Of a stretch of DNA of 64,000 nucleotides, positions 38,481 through 47,350 are shown piece by piece. A program made the translations under genes and the position numbers. The stretch's first letter is position 1. Each line of letters begins with the position of its first letter. The notes beneath the pieces are model-generated. The model did no database searches, was not told the DNA's origin, and saw nothing but the letters and a program-made list of their open reading frames with translations. This DNA is from Mucilaginibacter gossypiicola (GTDB lineage Bacteria > Bacteroidota > Bacteroidia > Sphingobacteriales > Sphingobacteriaceae): the NCBI RefSeq assembly GCF_900110105.1, contig NZ_FOCL01000001.1:1206572-1270571 (forward strand), in the 5' to 3' direction.

Positions 38481-39323
38481 TTAATTATGAGTAAGAATAG
38501 TTGCCCCTATGGCCGATGAACCAGGCGTACCATTAATATAAATGGTATAAATTTTCCCCGCTGTAAGCGTAACGCCTTTAAGCTTATCACCGGTAATATT
38601 AACCGCCGACTGATCTGAGCTTTGCGTTATCGAAAAATTAACTGTACCTGCATCCACGGTAACAAAAGGCCCTAATGACCACGCGCTTAAACCGGTTCCT
38701 GACAATACCGAACCTCCCGCCCTGCCATAAGCTGTATTGGTAAAAAGCGCTGTTTGCCCGGCAATGCCAAAGTCAACATTAGGTGCGCCTGGTGCCAGGT
38801 TTACAAAGCGTACCTTCGCCTTGCCGGCAGCCGGAGCGCTTAGGTCGTCATAAAAAAGAATTAATGAATCGGCCGTAGCCTTGGTATTTTTTACTGCGAA
38901 AACTGTATGGTAGTAGTTAGCTATAGGTCCGTTAGGCCCGCCGGTAGATGTAAAAGTGGCGCTATTACCAAACTGTCTGGATGCTTTGTAAGATGTATTG
39001 GTTCCTTCAGTAAAATTGATCTGCACATCCCCAAACTGAGTGTCAATGTAGTCGCTTTTAGTGTTAATGGCCAGGGCTGTTTTGGTTACCTGTGTCGTGT
39101 ACACCCAAAACTGGATCCCTGTATTTACCGGGCGCGCATTTACGAAGCTGATGTGGGCTGCGAGTGATGGCCTGTCGGCAGCGTTGATATTTAAATAGTC
39201 GGTCTTTTTGCAGGATGCAGCAAAGAGGATGGTTATCCCGGCAAGCACCCATAGCTTTCCTGAATTTGACAGGTATCTCCTTTTTAAGGCTTGCTTATAT
39301 GTTGATTTAAAAATACTTTTCAT
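38481..39323 (-). CDS. DUF4397 domain lipoprotein
   Basis: I chose the ATG at 39323 (about 280 residues), 10 bases after the TonB receptor stop. The leader (KLWVLAGITILFAAS-C) has a lipobox. The mature part contains DUF4397-type repeats: HISFVNARPVNTGIQFWVYT and AKVRFVNLAPGAPNVDFGIA, with VTLTAGKIYTIYINGTPGSS near the end. Such proteins are cell-surface or periplasmic lipoproteins of unknown role. Its tight coupling to the TonB receptor suggests a surface partner, as SusD is for SusC. Confidence 0.85.
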   Translation of the reverse strand: MKSIFKSTYKQALKRRYLSNSGKLWVLAGITILFAASCKKTDYLNINAADRPSLAAHISFVNARPVNTGIQFWVYTTQVTKTALAINTKSDYIDTQFGDVQINFTEGTNTSYKASRQFGNSATFTSTGGPNGPIANYYHTVFAVKNTKATADSLILFYDDLSAPAAGKAKVRFVNLAPGAPNVDFGIAGQTALFTNTAYGRAGGSVLSGTGLSAWSLGPFVTVDAGTVNFSITQSSDQSAVNITGDKLKGVTLTAGKIYTIYINGTPGSSAIGATILTHN

Positions 39324-39333
39324 GATTGAGCTA

Positions 39334-42102
39334 TTATAAATGGGCTGATAATTTGATAAACGGCTGGATACCTGCGCTACCATTTTGGATGCCTACAACA
39401 GTGGGGTTGCGCAGGCCGGCTATAGATGGGTCAGTATAATCACCCACTACATTAAACACGTTGTTAACGCCTGCAGTGCCCTGGATGCGGCTGGTAAACT
39501 TATAACCAACCGATAAATCAGTTACCCAAATAGGTTTAAGGTTTTGATAAAAGTAAACCGGGTTAAGCGGATCGGCTGCGCTTAGCTGAGATGCTGTGGT
39601 TACTTTCCCAAAATACACCGTGCGGGCCAGGAAGGTAAACCTGTCCAAACTGTAAATACCCTGCAGGTTTACTTTTTGGGCCGGAATGTTGGTAGTTACC
39701 CTTGCCCTTTCGCCCGGGCTCAGGATCACATTCTTATATTTTTCGAGACCTTTAGGTGTGTTCACCTTGGTCACCTCATTTTTTTCGAAGTTGCCGCCAA
39801 ACAGGAAGTTGATATTCCCTCTATCCAATAACAACTTGTAGCTGCCTGTAAACTCAATACCCTTTGTCCGGGTGCTGAATTCGTTGTAAAAAAAATTGGC
39901 CTGGGCCGCCCCGGTTTGCTGAAACAAAGTTTTAACATCAGCAGGCAGGTTGGTATCTGTTGATGTAAAGTTACCGGTATTGCCTACCCTGTTATCAATA
40001 TTGATCAGGTATGCATCAACGGTTAACTCCACATTGCTGCCCGGTGCAGAGGTTAAACCTAGGGTATATCCTTTTGATTTTTCGGGCGATAACTTAGGGA
40101 TTCCCAATGCCCTTGCCGCAGCGCTCTGGTTGGATGCCGTCAGGATGTCAACTCCCCTGCCCTGCTGAAAGGTTGTAGATACGGAAGTGTAATAAGATTG
40201 CGCCAGATCTGGTGCCCGGAAACCGGTATTTGCCGATCCCCTGACACTTAACCACCTGGCAAAGCTATAACGCGTAGCAGCTTTCCAGGTAAACACGTTG
40301 CCGAAGTCCGAAAAGTATTCGGCACGGCCTGCGCCAGAAACGAGCCACTCTTTGGTAACGTTCAATTCCACATCGGCATAACCGGCGGTTACGGAGCGAC
40401 TCACATTAACTGCATTTTCCGGCCTGAAACCTAAATGAATTTGCGAGCCCGCCGAAAGACCGTTCAGGGATGTTACGCCTGCATTTGATAAATAAGGTAT
40501 GCCGCCCGTAGTGGTATCAATATCAACAATGGTACGCTGATCTGCTTTGGAATAGGATGCCTCTTCACCTGCGATAATCTGGAAGCCCTCCACCCGGTGC
40601 TGGGCACCGAAGGCTACGTTCAATCCCTTCAATATTTTATCAAAATAGCGGGTAAAGTCAAGCGCAGTTGTGTTTTGGCTGGCATTATAGCTGCCGGCGT
40701 CAAAACTTGTAGGGCTTTTTAAACCAAGACTGGCATTCAATGAATTATCAACCCGGTTACCGAATATATTTTTACCGTATACATTTGAGAAATCTACATT
40801 CCAATCGCCAACTTTACCTTTAATACCCACAGCTATAGATTCATCAACTATATTATTCTCCATAGCAGGCAAAAAGCCATCGGGATAAATAAAGTTGTTG
40901 TTACGTGATGTCCAGCCGGGTAAACGGTAAGTAGCTGTAAATTGTGAGTTACGGCTGCTGATACCGCCAAAGGCATACAACTCTGCCGAGTTTTTTAAAG
41001 GTAATCCTGCATTGAAAAACAGCAAAGCATCTTGCCCGGCATTGGAGCCGCTGGCTCGCTGATCAAAAAAATGACGGTCGATGCCCCGGCTTGCTAAAAT
41101 AGCATCGTCAATTTCTTTGGTGTATATAGCGTCGTAACCGCGGGTGTTAGCGCCGCCTCCGTAAATTGGGCCGTTATACAGGCCTGCGTCCTTTCTGCCG
41201 GCCGGTAATGAAATGGCCTGGGTAGCATATTCGGTAGTTACGTTTACATAACCGCCGTTATTACCTAAACCAACACCGTAATTGGCACTTGTACGGGTAA
41301 CGGCACCATCCCCTCGCCTGCGCACGCTTCCGGATGTATTTATCGCAAAATCATCTGTCTTTTTCTTTAGCACAATATTGATTACACCCGCAATAGCGTC
41401 TGAACCATATTGCGCAGCGGCGCCGTCCCTCAATATTTCTATCCGCTCTATCGCGCCTGTCGGTATAGCATTAAGGTCATACCCGGTTGAGCCGTTACCC
41501 AAGCCGCCATAATTTACGTTAGCGCTTTTATGCCTGCGTTTACCGTTAACCAATACCAAAACCTGGTCGGGGCCTAAACCGCGCAACTGGGCAAGGCTAA
41601 GTGCCGAACCGGCATCGCCTGCATTACTTCCGTTAACAGAATGAAATGAGGGCGAAATATATTGCAATATCTGGGTTACACTCACCTGCGGGGCCGATTC
41701 TAATAGCGGTTTTACATCTATCACGTCCACAGCAACCGGCGAGTTAAGCTTGGTGCGGTTAGCGTTGCGCGAACCAACGATCTGTACCTCATTCAGCGCG
41801 TTATTTTTGGATGGTTTCAGGCTGATCTGAAATTGCCTGATCCCATCAATTTCCACTTCCTGACTTTCAAAACCTACAAATGAAAACACCAGGTATTTAC
41901 CATTACGGATCACGATGCTAAAGCTACCATCGGCTTTGGTTACGGCGCCTTCATTCAATCCTTTAACAGTTACGGAAACACCCGGCAAAGGGGCTTTATC
42001 ATCGGCAGAGGTTACAACCCCGGTTACCGTTCGTTTTTGTGCATATGAGTTATGCCCCCAAACAAGGGTAAAGAGCATAAGCAAGAGTACAATTTTCTTC
42101 AT
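39334..42102 (-). CDS. TonB-dependent outer-membrane receptor
   Basis: About 922 residues from the ATG at 42102 (signal peptide KIVLLLMLFTLVWGHNSYAQ). It has a carboxypeptidase-regulatory-like domain (VTGVVTSADDKAPLPGVSVT), a plug (LAQLRGLGPDQVLVLVNGKR, IERIEILRDGAAAQYGSDAI) and a long beta-barrel ending in an alternating aromatic strand (SAGIQPFIKLSAHL). It is not a SusC-type receptor (no STN, and a classical plug). The substrate is unknown. Its neighbours (cytochrome c peroxidase, DUF4397, SOD, DoxX-like, and the sulfur genes beyond) leave a metal chelate, haem or organosulfur compound as options. Confidence 0.9.
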   Translation of the reverse strand: MKKIVLLLMLFTLVWGHNSYAQKRTVTGVVTSADDKAPLPGVSVTVKGLNEGAVTKADGSFSIVIRNGKYLVFSFVGFESQEVEIDGIRQFQISLKPSKNNALNEVQIVGSRNANRTKLNSPVAVDVIDVKPLLESAPQVSVTQILQYISPSFHSVNGSNAGDAGSALSLAQLRGLGPDQVLVLVNGKRRHKSANVNYGGLGNGSTGYDLNAIPTGAIERIEILRDGAAAQYGSDAIAGVINIVLKKKTDDFAINTSGSVRRRGDGAVTRTSANYGVGLGNNGGYVNVTTEYATQAISLPAGRKDAGLYNGPIYGGGANTRGYDAIYTKEIDDAILASRGIDRHFFDQRASGSNAGQDALLFFNAGLPLKNSAELYAFGGISSRNSQFTATYRLPGWTSRNNNFIYPDGFLPAMENNIVDESIAVGIKGKVGDWNVDFSNVYGKNIFGNRVDNSLNASLGLKSPTSFDAGSYNASQNTTALDFTRYFDKILKGLNVAFGAQHRVEGFQIIAGEEASYSKADQRTIVDIDTTTGGIPYLSNAGVTSLNGLSAGSQIHLGFRPENAVNVSRSVTAGYADVELNVTKEWLVSGAGRAEYFSDFGNVFTWKAATRYSFARWLSVRGSANTGFRAPDLAQSYYTSVSTTFQQGRGVDILTASNQSAAARALGIPKLSPEKSKGYTLGLTSAPGSNVELTVDAYLINIDNRVGNTGNFTSTDTNLPADVKTLFQQTGAAQANFFYNEFSTRTKGIEFTGSYKLLLDRGNINFLFGGNFEKNEVTKVNTPKGLEKYKNVILSPGERARVTTNIPAQKVNLQGIYSLDRFTFLARTVYFGKVTTASQLSAADPLNPVYFYQNLKPIWVTDLSVGYKFTSRIQGTAGVNNVFNVVGDYTDPSIAGLRNPTVVGIQNGSAGIQPFIKLSAHL

Positions 42103-42208
42103 TTTACAATAGTTCAAAGGCAAAGCAGTGGCTACGGCAGGGCAAAAACTATCCTGCTGGCAAATGTTTACCCGGTTATGATTATTTAATTATTTGTTGG
42201 GGATGATT

Positions 42209-43171
42209 TTAATTTGAGGCCAGCTTTTGCTTGAAACGGTCGTCGGTAAGGGATTTTAAAAACTCAACGATATCATCAATTTCAGTATTGGTGAGGTTAA
42301 GCGGTTTATCAAGCGCCAGATCGCGGTTGATGCCGTCTTTAACCACAAGCGATGGATTGTTGTAATATTCAACCACGCTTTTCAATGTCTTGAACTTACC
42401 GTTATGCATATAAGGCGCTGTAACCGCCACATTGCGCAACCCTGGAATTTTAAATTCACCATCCTCAGTTTTATTTTTGGTAATGGCCGAACGACCCGGA
42501 TCATTCAAATCTTTTGCGTTATACAAGCCAATACTTTTAAACCTGTCGGCAGTAAAATCCTCGCCCGAATGGCAATTGTTACATGCGGCTTTGCCTATAA
42601 ACAATAGCCTCCCGCGTGCCGCAGATTCAGATATAGCATGGTCATCGCCATTAACATACCTGTCATAAGGGCTGTTTGATGTTTCAAGTGTGCGCTCAAA
42701 TGAAGCGATGGCTTTCAACAAATTATCTTTGGAGGGTGCTGATTTAAATATTTTTTGAAAAGCATCGGCGTAATATTTATTGTTGTTTAATTTTTTTACG
42801 GCATCCTCAATCGGAAGCCCCATTTCTGTAGCCGATGTGATAGGCCCTAAAGCCTGCTCTTCGAGCGACGCGGCACGACCATCCCAAAACAGGTGCGGCC
42901 TGCCGGAAAGATTGGTCAATCCCGGCGAATTACGGGCTGTAAGATTGCCTTTTATACCCCTGCTGAAAACGGCGCTATCGGCAAAAGCAAATTCCGGCTT
43001 ATGGCAAGATGAACAACTAATGGTATTATCGCCCGATAGTATCGGGTCGAAAAATAGTTTTTCGCCAAGCTGTTCTTTGGTTTGAACATCATCCTTAGAG
43101 CCTACAAAACTCATAGCGCTAATCAAGACAGTGCCCGCTGCCAAAACCAGAAGTATTTTTCTTTTTTTCAT
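42209..43171 (-). CDS. Di-haem cytochrome c peroxidase (MauG/CcpA family)
   Basis: About 320 residues from the ATG at 43171, with a signal peptide (KILLVLAAGTVLISAMSFVG). Two CxxCH haem sites are seen, CSSCHKPEFAF and CNNCHSGEDF, with KLFFDPILSGDNTISCSSCH and APYMHNGKFKTLKSVVEYYN typical of bacterial cytochrome c peroxidases. It reduces hydrogen peroxide in the periplasm or, as MauG-like members do, oxidises a partner. It leads the run peroxidase, TonB receptor, DUF4397, SOD, DoxX-like. Confidence 0.93.
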   Translation of the reverse strand: MKKRKILLVLAAGTVLISAMSFVGSKDDVQTKEQLGEKLFFDPILSGDNTISCSSCHKPEFAFADSAVFSRGIKGNLTARNSPGLTNLSGRPHLFWDGRAASLEEQALGPITSATEMGLPIEDAVKKLNNNKYYADAFQKIFKSAPSKDNLLKAIASFERTLETSNSPYDRYVNGDDHAISESAARGRLLFIGKAACNNCHSGEDFTADRFKSIGLYNAKDLNDPGRSAITKNKTEDGEFKIPGLRNVAVTAPYMHNGKFKTLKSVVEYYNNPSLVVKDGINRDLALDKPLNLTNTEIDDIVEFLKSLTDDRFKQKLASN

Positions 43172-43212
43172 ATCTGTACACATTTAAACCACCACTTAAA
43201 ATTTAGGCCTTT

Positions 43213-43235
43213 GCCGGGGCATTCAATACCCCGGC
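43213..43235 (-). other. Hairpin in the cytochrome c peroxidase 5' region
   Basis: GCCGGGG (43213-43219) and CCCCGGC (43229-43235) form a 7-bp GC stem with a 9-nt loop, 42 bases before the start at 43171. There is no T-tract after it. Its role is unknown; it resembles the CCCGG hairpins at 38416 and 44233. Confidence 0.4.
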
Positions 43236-43402
43236 TCCGAACCTATTCCAACTTTACATGAGTTTTTAAATGCTTTTATTAGTCAAAGAGATAGCCCTTC
43301 ACCCTGTATAGGGTGATTAAGCATAATAAATTCTAAAGTGGTATCCTATTTTGCTAAGAAGCTGCTTAAAAACAATTAAATAAAACTGCTATATCTCTCC
43401 CA

Positions 43403-43497
43403 CGTCATTGCGAGGCACGAAGCAATCCCCGACTATACAGGGCGGATTTGCATAGTCCCTCTGCCTCTTGGGGATTGCTTCGTGCCTCGCAATGACG
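43403..43497. repeat. REP-like inverted repeat element
   Basis: Perfect 28-bp arms (43403-43430 and 43470-43497) enclose a 39-nt loop. The arms contain GTCATTGCGAGGCACGAAGC and its complement. This type of palindrome is widespread between genes in Bacteroidota genomes. It lies in the 348-base gap between YceI and the cytochrome c peroxidase gene and may stop transcription from the YceI side. Confidence 0.75.
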
Positions 43498-43531
43498 ACT
43501 TTTATACATGTTTTTAAACAGCTTCTAAAGA

Positions 43532-44200
43532 CTACTGCGCATTAGCTGTAAGATTAACATTCAGGTCAAAATCATCGTAGATCACCTTATCGCCCAGGTT
43601 TTCAAAAAAGTTTTTTGAACGGAATTTGATATCGTACTTAGTACGGTCGACGGTAATTTTAGCACTGGCGGTTAGTTTTTTGCCGTTAACTGCAACCGTA
43701 GCCGGGAAGCTTACATCATTAGTGATCCCTTTTATGGTTAGTTTACCTTTAACATCATACTGGTTACCGCCGGTTTTGGTAGCTGAGCTGATCACCAGGT
43801 TAGCTTTGGGGAATTTTTCGGTATTAAAGAAAGTTTCGCTTTTTAATGTGCTCACTAACTTTTCATTTTGTGCCTGATCGGTCAGGTCTGCATCGGTAAT
43901 GGTATTTAAATCGATGTCAAAGCTGCCGCCTTTAAGTGCGTTATTTTCAACCGAAAAGTTGCCGTTACTGATCTTGACTTCACCATTGTGATCACCAGTA
44001 GCTTTTTTAGCGGCCCAGGTAAGCTTGCTGCCTTCATTATCAACCTTAAAAGATGCAATCTTAAATTTCTTTTTGGCATCAGCTGTTTTAACAATATCTG
44101 ATTTGCCTTTAGTAAGCTTAACGGTTTTTATGGTTGATGAGGTAAATGCTGTTAATGATATAAATGCTGTAAACAATACAGCGCCTGAAAATTTTGTCAT
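43532..44200 (-). CDS. YceI-family lipid-binding-like exported protein
   Basis: A 222-residue protein with a signal peptide (KFSGAVLFTAFISLTAFTSS). The mature part is a YceI lipocalin-like barrel: FKVDNEGSKLTWAAKKATGD, HNGEVKISNGNFSVENN, LKSETFFNTEKFPKANLVIS, GKLTIKGITNDVSFPATVAV and DRTKYDIKFRSK. YceI proteins bind polyisoprenoids or other apolar ligands in the periplasm. It is the last gene behind the two thioredoxin-like genes, 87 bases after the second, with a terminator-like hairpin between. Confidence 0.92.
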   Translation of the reverse strand: MTKFSGAVLFTAFISLTAFTSSTIKTVKLTKGKSDIVKTADAKKKFKIASFKVDNEGSKLTWAAKKATGDHNGEVKISNGNFSVENNALKGGSFDIDLNTITDADLTDQAQNEKLVSTLKSETFFNTEKFPKANLVISSATKTGGNQYDVKGKLTIKGITNDVSFPATVAVNGKKLTASAKITVDRTKYDIKFRSKNFFENLGDKVIYDDFDLNVNLTANAQ

Positions 44201-44232
44201 GGTGGGTTATCTTATTTAAGTTGCGTTAATAA

Positions 44233-44262
44233 ACCCGGCAAAGCTTTTACCCTTTACCGGGT
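44233..44262 (-). terminator. Terminator-like hairpin between thioredoxin-like and YceI genes
   Basis: On the minus strand ACCCGGTAAAG pairs with CTTTGCCGGGT (11 bp with one G.U) around an 8-nt loop, followed by TTATTAACG. It may lower read-through into yceI. Confidence 0.5.
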
Positions 44263-44287
44263 CAGGTGTTTAGTTTAGTTTATTGTT

Positions 44288-45613
44288 TTATTTTCCTTTT
44301 AAAGTTTCGTTATTGCTTTCAACAGCGTTAGCTTCGGTTGCAGGTGCCGGTTCGGCTATCAACTCATCAAGTAGTTTGTTAAACTTCTTTTCGTAGTCCT
44401 GGTAGTATTTTCCGGTAACTGTGCCAGTGTAACCAGTGTAGATCTCCCTTACGTCACCTTTTCTATCGATGATAATGGTGGTTGGGAACGCAATGAATTT
44501 GTTAAGCGCGGGTAGCTTTTGTGATACAAGCTTTTTATCGGCCAAACCGCCAAATAAAATATCATACTTGATATCGTACTTCTCCTTAAGCTTGCCCAGG
44601 GTGTATTGCGCGTACTTCAGGCTATCTTTTTGTTCAAAGCCTATAGCTATCGCCTCAACGCCACGGTTATGATTTTTGTTGAACCAAGGCGAAAGAAATA
44701 CAGTTTGATCGGTACAGTTAGGGCACCAGGTACCCACAATTTCAATAATGGTAACCTTGCCTTTGTACTTGGCATCACTTAAGGAAACAGGTTGGCCATT
44801 CAGGTCAGGAAAAGTAAAATCAAGCTTTTTATAACCTTCTTTTAAAAATGTAAGCTTGTACGGATCAGGCAGTTCTGCCTTATCATCCTTTACAGCATCG
44901 AACTTGGTATTGTCATAAATCCCCTGGCCAATTTCGCCGCTTAACGTACCATCCGGATTGATCTTGCCTTTGTAAATTTTAGGGCTTGGGCCCGTAAAGC
45001 CACTCAACTCAAATTCGTCGCCTTGAACGGTGCCTTCCAGTTCGCGGCTGTCGCCGGTTACCTGCATAATAACACCTGTAAGTTTATTACCGGTTTGCTT
45101 CAGGATGGCTATTTTGTTAGGCACCTGCTCTTTTGAGTAAACTTTCAGTTCCCATTTACCGGTTAAATTAGCGGCAGGTGCAATATCCTTACCAGGTTCA
45201 ACAAAGCGGTAGCTTTTACCGTATTCAGCGGTGAATGGCAGCGAGTTACCTCTAAATCCCGGTACCAGGCTACGGTATTCACCGCTCAGGGTTCCGTCAT
45301 CTTCCACTTTGGCAACCAGGGCTGCATCATAGGTATTCATTTTAATAAATACCGAATCTTTGCCTACCTGCTTTACATGGAAATTATCGCGGCGCGTACC
45401 ATTGATCAGTGTAAAAGTGGCATGTTCCGCATCTTTACCTTTCAATTCAAAATTAAAGGGGACTTTGGTTTCGGCCACGGTGAATACCCCACGCCACACA
45501 CCTTCTTTGATGAATTTTACCGGCGGATTTTTATCTGCAGCATGTACAGTACCGGCCAGCAGCAAGCCTGCAGTCAGGCATTTGAACGATGTAATTAAAT
45601 TGAGTGTTTTCAT
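44288..45613 (-). CDS. TlpA-like thioredoxin with large N-terminal domain (copy 2)
   Basis: About 441 residues from the ATG at 45613, with a signal peptide ending VHAAD. Residues about 30-270 form a beta-rich domain I do not recognise (KFIKEGVWRGVFTVAETKVP, FNFELKGKDAEHATFTLING). Residues about 275-420 form a TlpA/AhpC-type thioredoxin domain with an active WCPNC motif (EIVGTWCPNCTDQ, then FPTTIIIDRKGDVREIYTGY with the cis-Pro loop). It is a close paralogue of the next upstream gene, with long stretches identical, so a tandem duplication is likely. Periplasmic TlpA proteins reduce disulfides. This copy lies 28 bases behind its paralogue. Confidence 0.88.
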   Translation of the reverse strand: MKTLNLITSFKCLTAGLLLAGTVHAADKNPPVKFIKEGVWRGVFTVAETKVPFNFELKGKDAEHATFTLINGTRRDNFHVKQVGKDSVFIKMNTYDAALVAKVEDDGTLSGEYRSLVPGFRGNSLPFTAEYGKSYRFVEPGKDIAPAANLTGKWELKVYSKEQVPNKIAILKQTGNKLTGVIMQVTGDSRELEGTVQGDEFELSGFTGPSPKIYKGKINPDGTLSGEIGQGIYDNTKFDAVKDDKAELPDPYKLTFLKEGYKKLDFTFPDLNGQPVSLSDAKYKGKVTIIEIVGTWCPNCTDQTVFLSPWFNKNHNRGVEAIAIGFEQKDSLKYAQYTLGKLKEKYDIKYDILFGGLADKKLVSQKLPALNKFIAFPTTIIIDRKGDVREIYTGYTGTVTGKYYQDYEKKFNKLLDELIAEPAPATEANAVESNNETLKGK

Positions 45614-45641
45614 TTGATAAATTATAAGATAGTTAATAGTT

Positions 45642-46961
45642 TTATTTACCTTGATGAGCAGGCTGATCAACAACAGCCGCCGTTTCAGGGGCAGGCTCGG
45701 CTATAAGCTCATCCAATAGTTTGTTGAATTTCTTTTCGTAATCTTCATGGTATTTACCGGTTACGGTGCCGGTATAGCCTGTATAGATTTCCCTTACGTC
45801 ACCTTTTCTGTCTATGATGATGGTTGTAGGGAAGGCGATGAATTTATTCAAAGCAGGTAGTTTTTGCGATACCAGTTTTTTATCGGCTAAGCCACCAAAA
45901 GCAATATCATAGTTGATAGCATATTTGTCGCGAAGCTTACCTAAAGTATATTTAGCATACTCCAGGCTGTCTTTTTGTTCAAAGCCCAGGGCAATGGCTT
46001 CTACCCCACGATTATGATTTTTGTTAAACCAGGGCGACAGGAACACGGTTTGATCCGTACAGTTTGGGCACCAGGTACCAATAATCTCTACGATCACTAC
46101 TTTACCCTTATACTTGTTATCACTCAGCGATACTTGCTTACCATCAATACCGGGGAATGAAAAATCAAGCTTTTTGTAGCCTTCTTTCAGGAAAGTAAGC
46201 TTATAAGGGTCAGGCAGTTCAACATCGGCTTTTTTCGTTGCATCAAACTTGAGGTTTTTGTAGATGCCGAAGCCCTGTTCGCCGCTCAGAGAACCATCGG
46301 CATTGATCTTTCCTTTGATAATGAAAGGGCTCGGACCGGTAAAACCGCTCAATGCAAACTCATCACCCTGCACGGTGCCTTCCAATTCGCGGGTATCGCC
46401 CACCACAGTCATTACCACACCGGTAAGCTTGTTACCTTTTTGTTTTAACAAGGCGATAGATGCGGGGACAGCTTCTTTACTATATGTTTTGATCTCCCAT
46501 TTACCACTCAAATCGGCAGTTGGAGCTACATCTTTGCCTGGCTCAACAAAGCGGTAAGTTTTACCATACTCTGCTTTAAATGGCAATGAATTCCCCCTGA
46601 AACCGGGCACCAGGCTGCGGTATTCACCTGTTAAAGAACCATCATCCTCTACTTTGGCTACCAACGCCGCATCATAGGTATTCATTTTGATGTATACAGA
46701 GTCCCGGCCAATGGATTTAACATGAAAATCATCGCGGCGGGAGCCGTTGATGAGGGTAAATGTAGCATGCTCGGCATCCTTACCTTTCAATTCGAAATTG
46801 AACGGCACTTTTGATTCGCTTACGGTAAATTCGCCACGCCATTTACCTTCTTTTATAAACCTGGGCTTAGGGCCATCATGAGCAGAGGCAACAGCAACGC
46901 CACCAAGTAAAAAACTAACTGAAAGCAGTTTAGCTTTGGATAAGTAGTTTGTAATTTTCAT
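45642..46961 (-). CDS. TlpA-like thioredoxin with large N-terminal domain (copy 1)
   Basis: A 439-residue exported protein (leader AKLLSVSFLLGGVAVASA). It has the same two-part layout as the following gene: an N-terminal beta-rich domain (KFIKEG-like start RFIKEGKWRGEFTVSESKVP) and a C-terminal thioredoxin domain with EIIGTWCPNCTDQ and the cis-Pro FPTTIIIDRK loop. It is first in its operon; upstream come a Cys-rich short frame (47084-47173), a SAM-I-type riboswitch (47186-47295) and a palindromic operator (47351-47386). Expression is therefore expected when SAM, and so methionine or sulfur, is low. Confidence 0.9.
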   Translation of the reverse strand: MKITNYLSKAKLLSVSFLLGGVAVASAHDGPKPRFIKEGKWRGEFTVSESKVPFNFELKGKDAEHATFTLINGSRRDDFHVKSIGRDSVYIKMNTYDAALVAKVEDDGSLTGEYRSLVPGFRGNSLPFKAEYGKTYRFVEPGKDVAPTADLSGKWEIKTYSKEAVPASIALLKQKGNKLTGVVMTVVGDTRELEGTVQGDEFALSGFTGPSPFIIKGKINADGSLSGEQGFGIYKNLKFDATKKADVELPDPYKLTFLKEGYKKLDFSFPGIDGKQVSLSDNKYKGKVVIVEIIGTWCPNCTDQTVFLSPWFNKNHNRGVEAIALGFEQKDSLEYAKYTLGKLRDKYAINYDIAFGGLADKKLVSQKLPALNKFIAFPTTIIIDRKGDVREIYTGYTGTVTGKYHEDYEKKFNKLLDELIAEPAPETAAVVDQPAHQGK

Positions 46962-47083
46962 TTGTATAAGTTTTAATTGTTGTTAATTGATACATAGCGT
47001 GCTAAAAATTTGGCACAAGAAATCCTGCCCGACCCGGTTAAGGCCAATAATAAAAGACAATAAAATTTCAGGGAACCGGCTTT

Positions 47084-47173
47084 TTAAAACCAGAAGGCGT
47101 ACTGAACCAAACAACAACATCGTTTAATGGCTGCCGGTTGCGCGTAAAAATGCGGATACTTTAATGTGTTCAT
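47084..47173 (-). CDS. Poly-Cys short ORF, candidate leader peptide 1 (29 aa)
   Basis: This is an ATG-started frame of 29 codons on the minus strand. Its centre reads PAAIKRCCCLVQYAFWF, with three successive TGT Cys codons, before a TAA. The ATG lies 12 bases after the end of the SAM-I-type riboswitch, and the stop lies 122 bases before the thioredoxin-like gene. After the stop, CCGGTT and AACCGG segments could form alternative hairpins. It is too short for most gene callers. The Cys run suggests ribosome stalling when charged tRNA-Cys is scarce (inference by analogy with poly-Cys leader frames known in other bacteria). Confidence 0.5.
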   Translation of the reverse strand: MNTLKYPHFYAQPAAIKRCCCLVQYAFWF

Positions 47174-47185
47174 GGTTTTTAGTTA

Positions 47186-47295
47186 ATTTATATTCCGCCG
47201 GCATATTGCTATCGGAAAAAGTTTAGCACTTATTTCAAACAATGAAAAGTTGCTATAAGATCATCGAGACTTCCTCTCCCTTATTCTTTATAAAT
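47186..47295 (-). ncRNA. SAM-I riboswitch (divergent copy)
   Basis: On the minus strand the element can be aligned with the clear SAM-I riboswitch at 48473-48579. P1 is ATTTATA/TATAAAT. P2 is ATAAG/CTTAT, where the other copy has AAGAC/GTCTT. The core reads GGAGAGGAAGTCTCGATGA against GGAGGGAAAGGCCCCATGA. The P3 borders are AGCAACTT and AAGTGCTAA against GGCAACC and GGTGCTAA, and P4 is TTCCG/CGGAA. Several pairs changed on both sides, which supports the structure. It lies just upstream of a Cys-rich short frame and the two thioredoxin-like genes. Confidence 0.75.
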
Positions 47296-47350
47296 CAACT
47301 AATTAATGGTGGGGTTAATTAGAATGCTGTAAAGATAGTAACAAATATGA

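Noticed and set aside
38425..38484. Frame ending HGGISCAGGCPG before the SOD gene
   Set aside because: Cys- and Gly-rich and close to a hairpin, but no start codon better than ATT and it overlaps the end of the DUF4397 gene. Too weak to call, though it loosely recalls the other Cys frames of this region.
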